This document shows, piece by piece, positions 36,000-44,804 of a stretch of DNA of 64,000 nt. The stretch comes from a virus: IMG/VR virus record IMGVR_UViG_3300002835_000175, positions 1-64,000 of that record; one strand, 5' to 3'. The position numbers and the translations under genes are program-made. Below the pieces are notes generated by a model, which saw nothing but the letters and a program-made list of their open reading frames with translations, ran no database searches and had not been told where the DNA came from. Numbering within the stretch: position 1 is the stretch's first letter; every line of letters begins with the position of its first letter.

Positions 36000-36415
36000 A
36001 TTTATATTATAATGTTGACACTTATGAAATTAAAGATCTGAGTGATGAACTTGTATCTGGTTGGATTGAAAACGACAATCCCAAAAAAAACAAGTGGGCT
36101 TTACTACCAGAAAAACCAGCCAATGATTATTATTGGAATAATGGAGTATGGACGCAATATCAACAATCGGTTCCAGAAAGCGTTAGCGCACGACAAATAA
36201 GATTATGGTTAATAAATAACGGCATTCAATTAACTCAAGTAGAAAATGCTATAAATAGTATAGAAGATCCAATAACACGAGAAACTATAAAAGTTGAATG
36301 GGAATATGCTCCTTATGTGGAAAGAAATCATCCTATGTTAGCTCCGCTAGCTCAGGCTCTAGGATTAACAGAAAATCAGGTTGATACTGCTTTTATAGAA
36401 GCTCAATATATATAG
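35996..36415 (+). CDS. Tail fibre-associated protein, 139 aa
   Basis: An N-terminal part rich in Trp, Asn and Pro is followed by SARQIRLWLINNGIQLTQVE and a helix pair to LGLTENQVDTAF. This R-x-A-L-L-x-x-G-I type segment is common in small proteins downstream of fibre genes (fibre assembly or accessory). The start overlaps the LamG stop. Confidence 0.65.
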   Translation: MNLYYNVDTYEIKDLSDELVSGWIENDNPKKNKWALLPEKPANDYYWNNGVWTQYQQSVPESVSARQIRLWLINNGIQLTQVENAINSIEDPITRETIKVEWEYAPYVERNHPMLAPLAQALGLTENQVDTAFIEAQYI

Positions 36416-36424
36416 GAAAATATT

Positions 36425-36571
36425 ATGTCTATATACGGAGGACCAGATATAGTTACTGATGGATTAGTTTTTTGTATTGATATTGCTATTACTAGAGTTT
36501 ATAATAAAGAATTATCAGCAAATGAAATTTTATACAATTATAATGCTACTAAAGGAAGGTTTGGACTATAA
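36425..36571 (+). pseudogene. Collapsed LamG gene, 48 aa
   Basis: MSIYGGPDIVTDGLVFCIDI matches the first 20 residues of the 37390-38022 lectin (GPKIVTDSLILCLDA), and RVYNKELSANEILYNYNATK with GRFGL matches its last 30 (KLYNKELSSSEVLQNYNTIK, GRYGL). About 160 residues between them are missing, in frame. A deletion remnant that could still be translated. Confidence 0.75.
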
Positions 36572-37131
36572 TGACTAATGTATACGGACAACCTCCACAT
36601 TTTGACAACAATGATCCTTATTTTGATCCGGTAGGAGAAACATATTCATTTTATACCCCCCCAACTCTTAAAAGTGGAGGAAAAGCTATTCTTTACGGAT
36701 CTGGATCAACAGGTAGTAGAAAGAATCTTTGTATAAGAAGATATGTTTATCAATATATATCCATGAATGACAATTTTAATTACTACAAAACATATAAAGG
36801 TGTTAAAAATTTTGAACAGCCCGATAATGTGATCGACATTTCTGAACTTAATTCTAGATCTCTTGTTCATTCGACAGAAGTAACAGGAGAAAGCGAACCA
36901 ACATTTATTACTCAATCTATTTTAAAGTCTTTATTTAGCTTTCCTTCTAACAATAGCTATTTTTTTATAGAGGGTGTTCACAGTATAGCTATTGAAAAAG
37001 AGCCTGGCGATTTTCCTAATCTTCCTATTCCTAATTTTTTTAAAATATATAGATACGGAAAAATTACTCAAAATAACATTGTCATAGTATATAAGAACAA
37101 TAATATTGAAAGGAGGCCCAGCACCATATGA
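36571..37131 (+). CDS. Fibre-block protein interrupted by a group I intron (5' exon)
   Basis: 186 codons open to a stop inside the intron; the last few codons (ERRPSTI) are likely intronic or at the splice point. No domain recognised; strand-rich with FFIEGVHSIAIEKEPGDFPN in the second half. It starts overlapping the collapsed LamG gene (TAATG). After splicing the frame probably gains a short C terminus from about 37345. Confidence 0.55.
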   Translation: MTNVYGQPPHFDNNDPYFDPVGETYSFYTPPTLKSGGKAILYGSGSTGSRKNLCIRRYVYQYISMNDNFNYYKTYKGVKNFEQPDNVIDISELNSRSLVHSTEVTGESEPTFITQSILKSLFSFPSNNSYFFIEGVHSIAIEKEPGDFPNLPIPNFFKIYRYGKITQNNIVIVYKNNNIERRPSTI

Positions 37132-37350
37132 GAATAGGCCCATTGGGGGTGAATTCGGTGAAACCTTAACAGATAATGCTGATGGCAATACCGAGCCAAG
37201 CACAGAGCCATCTCTGTGAAGGTGTAGAGACTACCTGAAACAAAAAGGTTTGTTTTAATAACAGGCTAGAGCGCCCCCACCACAAACGTGGAAGATATAG
37301 TCCATGCTTATAGGAAACTATAGGACACAATGTTGGCGGTAGCCATGGGT
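37110..37350 (+). ncRNA. Group I intron, ORF-less
   Basis: All four conserved elements appear in order: P (GAATTCGGTGAAACC, 37151), Q (CAATACCGAGCCAAG, 37186), R (GTGTAGAGACTA, 37222) and S (AAGATATAGTCC, 37292). R and S pair to form P7. A CACAGAG-CCAT-CTCTGTG hairpin sits between Q and R. No homing endonuclease inside. Ends are approximate. Confidence 0.85.
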
Positions 37351-37389
37351 CAAAAACATTAAACAATTTTACTAATAAGGTTTTATTGA

Positions 37390-38022
37390 ATGAGCTATAA
37401 TAACGGACCAAAAATAGTCACAGACTCTCTTATTCTATGCTTAGATGCCGCATCTAATAAAAGCTATTCTGGCAGCGGAGCTAATTGGAATGATATGTCT
37501 AGTTCAGGATATAATGCTACACTATATAATAGTCCAACTTTTACTAATAATTATTTTTCTCTTAATGGAACAAGTCAGTATGCAATAGTTCCGCATGTTC
37601 TTGAGCCACTGTCTGTGGAAGTTTCTTTTTATATGAACAATAGAAATAATTTTCCAATTATATATGCTGGAGCTAATGCTTATAATTCTACCACGTGGCA
37701 GTGGAGCATATTCAATTTCGCTTCTGTTACATATTGGGGTCCAGGATCTTCGTCTACAGCAGTAACAAGTTCTGTTCCTATTAATTCATGGGTTATCGCC
37801 ACGATTATTAGAAAGTCATCATCTAGTTTATTTTATGTTAATGGTAATCTAGTAAGTACTTTTGGATCAAAGGTTACAACAACTGGGAATATCTATATTG
37901 GTCGAGCTGATACAGCTTATATGTCTGGTAGAGTATCCACACTAAAATTATATAATAAAGAACTATCATCGTCTGAAGTTTTACAAAATTATAATACTAT
38001 TAAAGGTAGATACGGCCTATAA
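37390..38022 (+). CDS. LamG-like lectin domain protein, 210 aa
   Basis: MSYNNGPKIVTDSLILCLDA opens a concanavalin-A-like domain; NWNDMSSSGYNATLYNSPTF, LEPLSVEVSFYMNNRN, NSWVIATIIRKSSSSLFYVN and the closing STLKLYNKELSSSEVLQNYN are the usual landmarks. Likely an adhesion lectin. It is the intact relative of the collapsed gene at 36425. Confidence 0.8.
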   Translation: MSYNNGPKIVTDSLILCLDAASNKSYSGSGANWNDMSSSGYNATLYNSPTFTNNYFSLNGTSQYAIVPHVLEPLSVEVSFYMNNRNNFPIIYAGANAYNSTTWQWSIFNFASVTYWGPGSSSTAVTSSVPINSWVIATIIRKSSSSLFYVNGNLVSTFGSKVTTTGNIYIGRADTAYMSGRVSTLKLYNKELSSSEVLQNYNTIKGRYGL

Positions 38023-38107
38023 AACAAAGAAAATTTACCGATAGGCTCAAAATATCTAATTTGCCTAATTCTCTTTTTTGATTACTATAATCATATAAGG
38101 AGAACTT

Positions 38108-39094
38108 ATGATTAGTGATATAGGAAATTTTGTACAAAAAGCTATCCAAAATGGTGGAAATATTTATCCACTATTAATTCCAACCGATAAAATGGTTGGG
38201 CCATCTTTAATGAATCCATCTATAATTAATTTAGATGGTAAATTATTAGTTAATTTGCGTAATGTTAACTACACTCTTTATCATTCAGAAAATGGCGTAA
38301 ATGAACACGTTTGGGGACCATTGTGTTATCTGCATACCGAACAACACCAAGTATTAGCCACTCATAACATTATATGTGAGCTAGATAATAATTTTAATAT
38401 AATTCATAGTTCTGTAGTGGATACGTCAACTCTGGATGTTAAACCATTATGGGAATTTGTAGGATTAGAAGATGGTCGATTAATTAAATGGAATAATAAA
38501 TTATTTTTGAGCGGAGTTAGAAGGGATACCACTACTAATGGTCAGGGTAGAATTGAACTATCAGAAATTGATATAAAAGATAATCCAAAAGAGATTAATA
38601 GACAAAGATTACCAGCTCCAGAGCCGAACAACTCATATTGCGAAAAAAACTGGATGCCAATAATTGACAGACCATATCAATATGTAAAATGGACAAATCC
38701 TACTGAAGTTGTTGAGTATGATCCAACATCGCAATCTACTAAAACTATAATAATGTCAGAATATAAAAATTTTAATACTTCTGATTTGAGAGGAGGCTCA
38801 CAAGTTATACCATATGAAAACCACTATCTCGCAATATTACATGAAGTTCATTTATTTACGAGCGAAGCTGGTCGAAAAGACGCAATTTATAGACATAGGT
38901 TTGTTTTATGGGATCAAAATTTAAATCCTCTCAGAGTTTCTCCTAGATTTGATTTTATGGACGGTGGTATAGAATTTGCTTGCGGTATGACCGAATTTGA
39001 AGGAAAAATATTGATTACTTTTGGTTTTCAAGATAACGCAGCATATTTACTTTCTCTAAATAAATCTATAATTAATGAAATGGTAGGACTATGA
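38108..39094 (+). CDS. GH43/GH130-like five-bladed propeller protein
   Basis: 328 aa. NPSIINLDGKLLVNLRNVNY, then VGLEDGRLIKWNNKLFLSGV, CEKNWMPIIDRPYQYVKW and GGSQVIPYENHYLAILHEVH mark the blades of the beta-propeller found in beta-mannoside phosphorylases and related glycoside enzymes. The E-D-G-R motif aligns with their active-site region. Could trim or bind host glycans. GGAG upstream. Confidence 0.7.
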   Translation: MISDIGNFVQKAIQNGGNIYPLLIPTDKMVGPSLMNPSIINLDGKLLVNLRNVNYTLYHSENGVNEHVWGPLCYLHTEQHQVLATHNIICELDNNFNIIHSSVVDTSTLDVKPLWEFVGLEDGRLIKWNNKLFLSGVRRDTTTNGQGRIELSEIDIKDNPKEINRQRLPAPEPNNSYCEKNWMPIIDRPYQYVKWTNPTEVVEYDPTSQSTKTIIMSEYKNFNTSDLRGGSQVIPYENHYLAILHEVHLFTSEAGRKDAIYRHRFVLWDQNLNPLRVSPRFDFMDGGIEFACGMTEFEGKILITFGFQDNAAYLLSLNKSIINEMVGL

Positions 39095-40338
39095 ATTATT
39101 TAATAGATTATATAAATAATCCTAAAAATGATTTATGTAATTTTAATATTGCATTATGGTACGAGTCAATCAATCATTATTCACCAGCACTTTCCTTTTT
39201 TCTAAGGTGTGCAGAAGTAACGAATGATATAAATCTAAGATATGAATCTATAATAAGGATGTATCTATGCTATGATAGATTAGGAGGCAGAGATATTACT
39301 TGCGAAACTCTACTAAAGCAAGCTATAACGATTGATCCTAAGAAACCTGAAGCATATTTTTTTCTTGGTCAATATTATGAGAAAAAAAATAATTGGATTG
39401 ATATGTATACGAATGCTTGTATAGCTTTTGATATTTGTGGTCAATCATCAAAATTGATCACCCAATCGAACTACCCTGGGAAATATATTTTTTTACTACA
39501 AAAAGCCATATCAGCCTACCATGTTGGTAAACCAACAGAGGCTAGACAGATTTATCAAATCTTATTAAACAATTATTTTGATCAACTATCCGAAGAACAT
39601 AAGTCTGTTATTGGTAACAATGTATTTTGGCTAGGATCTGGACCGTGTCACATATGTATTAGAACATATTATTCTAAATTTAGAGAGAGGTTAAAATTTT
39701 CTTTCTCTGGAATTGAACACGTAGAGAGAAATTATTCTCAAACATATCAAGATATGATGCTATTACATTTATTTAATGGAAAATATAATGGTACATATTT
39801 AGAGATTGGAACATCAGAACCATTTAAAAATAGCAATACTGCGCTAATCGAACAGAAATTTGGATGGCATGGAATAGGTATTGAATATGATCAAGATTTA
39901 GTTAATAATTATAGACAACATAGAAAAAATCCAGTATTATGCATCGATGCTTTAATTATTGATTATAATAAATTATTACAAAAATATTTTTCAAATATAT
40001 CTACTATAGATTATCTACAATTAGATATAGAACCTTCTGATAAAACATATGAAGCTTTAATATCAATACCGTTTGATAAATATAAATTTGGATTCATAAC
40101 ATATGAACATGATTATTATGTAGATATTACAAGATCATATAGAACTAAATCTAGAGAATATCTAGAGTCATTAGGATATAAACTTTTAATTCCTAATATT
40201 GCTCCAACAGATATTAGCCCATTTGAGGATTGGTGGGTTCATCCAGATATAATAGATAAGAAAACTATAGAAAATATTCAAAAAAATATCATAAGCAACG
40301 ACTGTAATCAGATAGATCGGTTTTTTCTAAATAATTAG
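39091..40338 (+). CDS. TPR-like domain fused to FkbM-type methyltransferase
   Basis: 415 aa. Residues 1-185 are helical repeats (TPR-like: AITIDPKKPEAYFFLGQYYE). About 215-400 is a SAM methyltransferase: TYQDMMLLHLFNGKYNGTYL, EIGTSEPFKNSNTALIE (SAM loop), GWHGIGIEYDQDLV, and DYLQLDIEPSDKTYEALISI. The end FEDWWVHPD is common in this subgroup. It probably methylates a sugar. Overlaps the propeller gene by ATGA, implying a joint role. Confidence 0.8.
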   Translation: MNYLIDYINNPKNDLCNFNIALWYESINHYSPALSFFLRCAEVTNDINLRYESIIRMYLCYDRLGGRDITCETLLKQAITIDPKKPEAYFFLGQYYEKKNNWIDMYTNACIAFDICGQSSKLITQSNYPGKYIFLLQKAISAYHVGKPTEARQIYQILLNNYFDQLSEEHKSVIGNNVFWLGSGPCHICIRTYYSKFRERLKFSFSGIEHVERNYSQTYQDMMLLHLFNGKYNGTYLEIGTSEPFKNSNTALIEQKFGWHGIGIEYDQDLVNNYRQHRKNPVLCIDALIIDYNKLLQKYFSNISTIDYLQLDIEPSDKTYEALISIPFDKYKFGFITYEHDYYVDITRSYRTKSREYLESLGYKLLIPNIAPTDISPFEDWWVHPDIIDKKTIENIQKNIISNDCNQIDRFFLNN

Positions 40339-40343
40339 TCATT

Positions 40344-40372
40344 TTGTTCAATTATGCCATATGGTGTATAAT
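40344..40372 (+). promoter_or_regulatory. Promoter with GTGTATAAT box
   Basis: TTGTTC-N17-TATAAT; the -10 is extended as GTGTATAAT. Opens the neck/tail block. Confidence 0.6.
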
Positions 40373-40398
40373 ACACTATACCACATAAGGAGAATAAA

Positions 40399-40794
40399 AT
40401 GGCCTCTTTCTGCGTTACTCTTTTTGATACTTTAGAGAATCCTGGCGAAAACGATGCGTGTTTTCTATGCGCAACAAGAAATTTAACGCTAGATAAAGGA
40501 AGCGGATATAGAATTACATTTCTTTTATCAAAAGACAATAATTCTGTTAATCTAAGTGGATATTCACTAAGAGGAACCATAAAGCTATCTTATACTTCCA
40601 CAGAATCTTTATTAAATATGTCATCTGCGAATCAATTATTAGAAATAAACAATCAAGCAAGTTCTATATATATGTTTGTTCCAGAAAGTTTTACAAGAAG
40701 ATTCGATCAAACTTTTGCTGTTTATGAAGTGGAGCTAATTAGCCCAACATCAGAAAATAGCAAAATAGTTAAAGGACTAATTACTTTTATATAA
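40399..40794 (+). CDS. Beta-sandwich structural protein, 131 aa
   Basis: Starts MASFCVTLFDTLENPGENDA; LTLDKGSGYRITFLLSKDNN, VNLSGYSLRGTIKL and KIVKGLITFI follow the same strand order as the 26581-26985 product, suggesting an old duplication. Possibly a fibre or neck adaptor. Own promoter and AAGGAG. Confidence 0.6.
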   Translation: MASFCVTLFDTLENPGENDACFLCATRNLTLDKGSGYRITFLLSKDNNSVNLSGYSLRGTIKLSYTSTESLLNMSSANQLLEINNQASSIYMFVPESFTRRFDQTFAVYEVELISPTSENSKIVKGLITFI

Positions 40795-40800
40795 AATATT

Positions 40801-41310
40801 ATGAATATAATAACTACTGAGTTAAAAAATTTATACAAATCTTTCATAGATGAGTTGCTAAGATCTGGCTCTTTGTCTTTACCATGTAAATTGATCTATG
40901 AAGGCTCATCATTTTTAGAATGTATAAATTGTGATATAGATCCTATTTCACACAAATCAAGTAATATGTATAAAACTGGTGGGCCAATAACTTTTGCGGA
41001 TGGACAAATATGTCCCTACTGTAGAGGTATTGGTGGATCATATAGTGAAAATTCTGATACTCTAGATTTATTAGTTATATTTGATTATAAGTACTGGATA
41101 AATTTTAATAGCAAAATACATAGTCCAGATGGTTTAGTACAAACTATTAGCAAACTAGAAGACTATCCAAAAATTAAAAATTGCAATAAAATTATAATAG
41201 ATACAAATATTCAAAACTATACAGAAAGTTTTTATCAAAGAAATAGCGAACCAGAGCCATGTGGCTTTGGAGACAGTTCTTATTTTTTTACATATTGGAA
41301 AAAGATATGA
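40801..41310 (+). CDS. Neck/head-closure-like protein with CxxC motifs
   Basis: 169 aa. C-I-N-C (about residue 40) and C-P-Y-C (about 71) could bind one zinc, as in several head-closure proteins. The remainder is beta-rich. Position between connector-like and tail genes fits a neck protein. Overlaps the next gene by ATGA. Confidence 0.55.
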   Translation: MNIITTELKNLYKSFIDELLRSGSLSLPCKLIYEGSSFLECINCDIDPISHKSSNMYKTGGPITFADGQICPYCRGIGGSYSENSDTLDLLVIFDYKYWINFNSKIHSPDGLVQTISKLEDYPKIKNCNKIIIDTNIQNYTESFYQRNSEPEPCGFGDSSYFFTYWKKI

Positions 41311-41951
41311 CTCTAAATTTTAAAGTAAAAGTTTTAGAGGACGATTTCACCATTGCTCAACGCATATCATATGCCTTAGTACCAGAGATTAATAAATATT
41401 TAAATAAGATATATCAAAGCATGGCTAGTTCAATATCAGATATTGTTGTTGATAGTATTATTAGTCAACCAGAATATGACTCTTTAATGGGAGGTCAACT
41501 ACAAGGTGAGTTCGGCATTCCTGATCCATCATCAAGATTATCAGATATAATTTCAACAATAAAGTCAGGATCTAACATAGTAAGAAAACCAACATCTATA
41601 GTCAATGGAAAAATTAATGCCGGAATTAGATTTCAAATGATTAGTTCAGATTTTCAAGATCTTATAAGCCTAGGTTCGGCCTCTTTTACTACAGAAAAAG
41701 GAACTAAATTAAATTGGCTACAATGGCTTTTGTTAGAAGGAGATACTATTATTATAAGTGATTATGGATTCGTTGCTGGTCCAAATCCTTCATCTAGAAC
41801 AGGACTAGGTATAATGAAAGGTTATTCTGGAGCATCATGGAGAGTTCCGCCAGAATTTGCTGGTAATATAAAAAATAATTGGATTACGAGAGCCATAGAC
41901 GCTGCTCAACCATCAATAGAAAAAAAACTAAAAGACCTTATGGACATATAA
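41307..41951 (+). CDS. Neck/tail-completion-like protein, 214 aa
   Basis: Start MTLNFKVKVLEDDFTIAQRI at the ATGA overlap; a longer frame runs back into the previous gene. Helical N terminus (SMASSISDIVVDSIISQPEY), then TEKGTKLNWLQWLLLEGDTI and a Gly/Pro-rich loop, the general pattern of minor tail proteins of the HK97-gp10 type. Tentative. Confidence 0.55.
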   Translation: MTLNFKVKVLEDDFTIAQRISYALVPEINKYLNKIYQSMASSISDIVVDSIISQPEYDSLMGGQLQGEFGIPDPSSRLSDIISTIKSGSNIVRKPTSIVNGKINAGIRFQMISSDFQDLISLGSASFTTEKGTKLNWLQWLLLEGDTIIISDYGFVAGPNPSSRTGLGIMKGYSGASWRVPPEFAGNIKNNWITRAIDAAQPSIEKKLKDLMDI

Positions 41952-41952
41952 C

Positions 41953-42918
41953 ATGACATACGATCCATCATTCATGGGTGTTGATAATATTGGCACACCA
42001 TTAATTATTAACGAACTTGAAAATAACTACAAGTCTTTTTTAGACTGGGGATTTTTAAATATTGGTGCGTTTACGAATGTGCATATACCAACACAAAATA
42101 TAGCTGGATTTGATTTACATATACTCAAACCAACAAATAATCCAAACAAATCTGATCGAACAGTTTGGCAGGCAGCACGAAAAGATTGGGTACACGAATC
42201 CGGAGTAAACTATTCTACAGCTGCTCCTATTAACGTCAGCGGTGTTTATGTAAATTCTGTATTTTATCCTGGACCAACAGGAAATGCTACTTTAGGATAC
42301 TCTATTAATTATCCAGAAGGATGTGTGGTTTTTAACAAGCCCGTAGCTTCCAATAGTAATGTGCAAGTATCATATTCTTATAAAAATATTCAAATCTATA
42401 AAATGGAAGAATTTCCATACTGGAGAGAAATACAATATAGATCTTTAGAAAATAAGACCGGACTATCTCTTAGTGATAAGGGCGATTTTGCTATCAATAG
42501 TGAACACAGAATACAACTACCAGCAATAATTATAGAAACGATAGCCAGATCCAATAGCAAGCCATATAGACTCGGAGATAAGTCACTAATAATAGAACAG
42601 GATATGCTGCTTCATGTTTTATCGGATACTCCGAATCAAAAAAATAATATTATTGATGTTATTAGACTTCAAGAAGATAGAGTAATTTGGCTATATAATA
42701 CTAAAGAAATTATTAATAGTGGTATTTATCCATTAAACTATAATGGTAGCAAAAATATAAATGGTCAAAATTACTATACAATTGTGAACAATCCAAACTA
42801 TAGATGGATTAGATGTCAAATTACAGATGTAAATATATCAGAAATTAACTTCACCAATATTAGAATGTACGGGTCTGTAATAAGGCTATCTAACGAAATA
42901 ATTTTTACTTCTTTCTGA
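41953..42918 (+). CDS. Structural protein of the neck/tail block, 321 aa
   Basis: Starts MTYDPSFMGVDNIGTPLIIN one base after the previous stop. Contains VYVNSVFYPGPTGNATLGYS, a beta domain with a turn common in neck proteins, and a strand-rich second half. No family recognised. Confidence 0.6.
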   Translation: MTYDPSFMGVDNIGTPLIINELENNYKSFLDWGFLNIGAFTNVHIPTQNIAGFDLHILKPTNNPNKSDRTVWQAARKDWVHESGVNYSTAAPINVSGVYVNSVFYPGPTGNATLGYSINYPEGCVVFNKPVASNSNVQVSYSYKNIQIYKMEEFPYWREIQYRSLENKTGLSLSDKGDFAINSEHRIQLPAIIIETIARSNSKPYRLGDKSLIIEQDMLLHVLSDTPNQKNNIIDVIRLQEDRVIWLYNTKEIINSGIYPLNYNGSKNINGQNYYTIVNNPNYRWIRCQITDVNISEINFTNIRMYGSVIRLSNEIIFTSF

Positions 42919-42924
42919 AAATGT

Positions 42925-42933
42925 GTGTATAAT
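42925..42933 (+). promoter_or_regulatory. GTGTATAAT box before tail-tube genes
   Basis: Same box as at 20703 and 40364, 45 bases before the first tail-tube gene, without a clear -35. Confidence 0.5.
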
Positions 42934-42977
42934 AAATATGTCCAATACAAAACTCTCGTATATAGTGGAGAAATAAT

Positions 42978-43871
42978 ATGCCAAATCGTGTTTTTTATGC
43001 TAGTCAAGGCGTAAGGGTAGGCGGTACAACAGTACAAGGCGCTCAAAGTGTTGGTATCTCAACAACATTTAATCTAGAGCAAGCTTTTCAATTAGGTCAA
43101 GTTGCCCTATATGATAATATCGTGGTTGATCCAGAAGTAGAAGTTACAGTTAGTAAGGTTCTTGATAGCGAAAGCACAATTTGGAATTTGACCACTGGCG
43201 GCGGCACACTCATAGCAAATGCTAACAAGTCAACACAAGTTGTTGTTGGTATTGGAGAGGATACAAATGCTACACTAACTACTTCTGCCAGTGTCATCTG
43301 TAATGAAATGTTTATTTCTAGTTTAACATATACTTTTCCTGTTGATGGAAATTTTACAGAAGACGTAACATTTGTAGGCAATGCTAAAACAATCGCAGCA
43401 ACAGGTGTTAGTGCTCCAACTACAAGTGGTACAACTGTTATGCGCAGACAGAATCTTGATATAGCTGGTTCAACTTTACCATCAGAAGTGGCTGGTAAAA
43501 ATATTACTAGTATCACTATTAATGCTGATCTTGGAAGAGAAAGCATGTACAAGCTTGGTCAATATGGCCCATTCCATCGCTTTGTTAATTTCCCACTAGA
43601 AGTAACATGCGAATTCGAAGTTAGTGCTACTGGTGTTGATGGTGTTGCTCTTGATCTCACCGCGATAGGCTGCAGTGGCTCGCCAGTCAATGAACAATCT
43701 ATTGTTGTAAAGGTTTGTGATACATTAAGCAGTGGAACAGCATACACATTCAATCTTGGTAGTAAGAATCTACTATCTAGTATCAATCAAACCGGTGGCG
43801 ATACTGGTGGTGGTAATGCTACAATTACATATAGTTATTCAACATATAACGAATTAGATATTGCCGGCTGA
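42978..43871 (+). CDS. Tail-tube-like protein 1
   Basis: 297 aa. Starts MPNRVFYASQGVRVGGTTVQ; long beta-rich domain with VEVTVSKVLDSES and FHRFVNFPLEVTCEFEVSAT. Forms an in-tandem pair with the next gene (43905-44801), which shares the N-R-V-F-Y start, the S-x-x-Y-x-(F/L)-P-V-D centre and F-V/Y-N-F-P-L-E. Abundant tail-tube subunits occupy this place before the chaperones and tape measure. Confidence 0.7.
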   Translation: MPNRVFYASQGVRVGGTTVQGAQSVGISTTFNLEQAFQLGQVALYDNIVVDPEVEVTVSKVLDSESTIWNLTTGGGTLIANANKSTQVVVGIGEDTNATLTTSASVICNEMFISSLTYTFPVDGNFTEDVTFVGNAKTIAATGVSAPTTSGTTVMRRQNLDIAGSTLPSEVAGKNITSITINADLGRESMYKLGQYGPFHRFVNFPLEVTCEFEVSATGVDGVALDLTAIGCSGSPVNEQSIVVKVCDTLSSGTAYTFNLGSKNLLSSINQTGGDTGGGNATITYSYSTYNELDIAG

Positions 43872-43904
43872 TTCGATATATAAACAAACTCAAAGGAAAA
43901 GTTT

Positions 43905-44801
43905 GTGCCAGGAAACAACAGAGTATTTTATGGATGTTTGGGTGTTGCTGAGTGCAAATCAGCAGCATACCAGAGAGTTATTTCAGGATCTTTATCTCTG
44001 AACAGAGCATTTAGCAATATTTTTGCTAGAGGCAGAAGAGATCCCGTATCAACTTATGGTGAAATGCCAAATGTAGAGTTTACATACTCTCAATATTTAT
44101 CTAGTCTTACCGGGTTTGCTTCTGAAAATGGCATCAATGATCCAACAGGATTTGACTTGATTATAGGAGACGATACCGCCCCATTCCTTTCTGGTAATAA
44201 ATCAACAGCGAGATGCTCGTTTGCCCTATTAAATAGTGTAACCTATAATTTACCAGTGGATGCTCCATTTACTGTGGAAAGAAAATATATAGGATTTTCT
44301 AAATTGACAGGATCAGCCGCTGGATTAGCAGCAGAATCCACAGGAACTGTTCTCAGAAGACAAGCCTTTGCTAGCGGACTACCCGCCGGATTGGGGCAAC
44401 AGGCACTTCAAAATATTTCAATTAATTTTACTATAAATAGAACACCAGTTAACGAATTCGCAACAAGAAAACCATATGCAAGTTATGTTAATTTTCCTCT
44501 AGAAACAACAGTAACTTTTGAGGTTCTGACACAATCTGTAGACACCTATACCATAGATGCTCTACAGTCTGCGTGTCAAAATCCTTCAACCTACAAACAA
44601 AATATTACTATATCTTTAAACTGTGGAGGAGGTAGCATTACAATACCAGAAGCATATTTGACGAATTTAAATTATTCTGGAGCAGACGCTGGTTCAAACA
44701 GCAATCAAACACTATCGGCTACATTTACTAGTTATAAAGTTACTAATAGTCAAAATATAAAACCAGTTACAATAATGCCCATAAATGATCCGTGTGCGTA
44801 G
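43905..44801 (+). CDS. Tail-tube-like protein 2 (GTG start)
   Basis: 298 aa. GTG start with AAAGGA seven bases upstream; PGNNRVFYGCLGVAECKSAA. Paralogue of the preceding protein (VTYNLPVDAPFTVERKYIGF; SYVNFPLETTVTFEVLTQSV). The two may form different tube layers or a tube plus a terminator. Confidence 0.7.
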   Translation: MPGNNRVFYGCLGVAECKSAAYQRVISGSLSLNRAFSNIFARGRRDPVSTYGEMPNVEFTYSQYLSSLTGFASENGINDPTGFDLIIGDDTAPFLSGNKSTARCSFALLNSVTYNLPVDAPFTVERKYIGFSKLTGSAAGLAAESTGTVLRRQAFASGLPAGLGQQALQNISINFTINRTPVNEFATRKPYASYVNFPLETTVTFEVLTQSVDTYTIDALQSACQNPSTYKQNITISLNCGGGSITIPEAYLTNLNYSGADAGSNSNQTLSATFTSYKVTNSQNIKPVTIMPINDPCA

Positions 44802-44804
44802 ATT

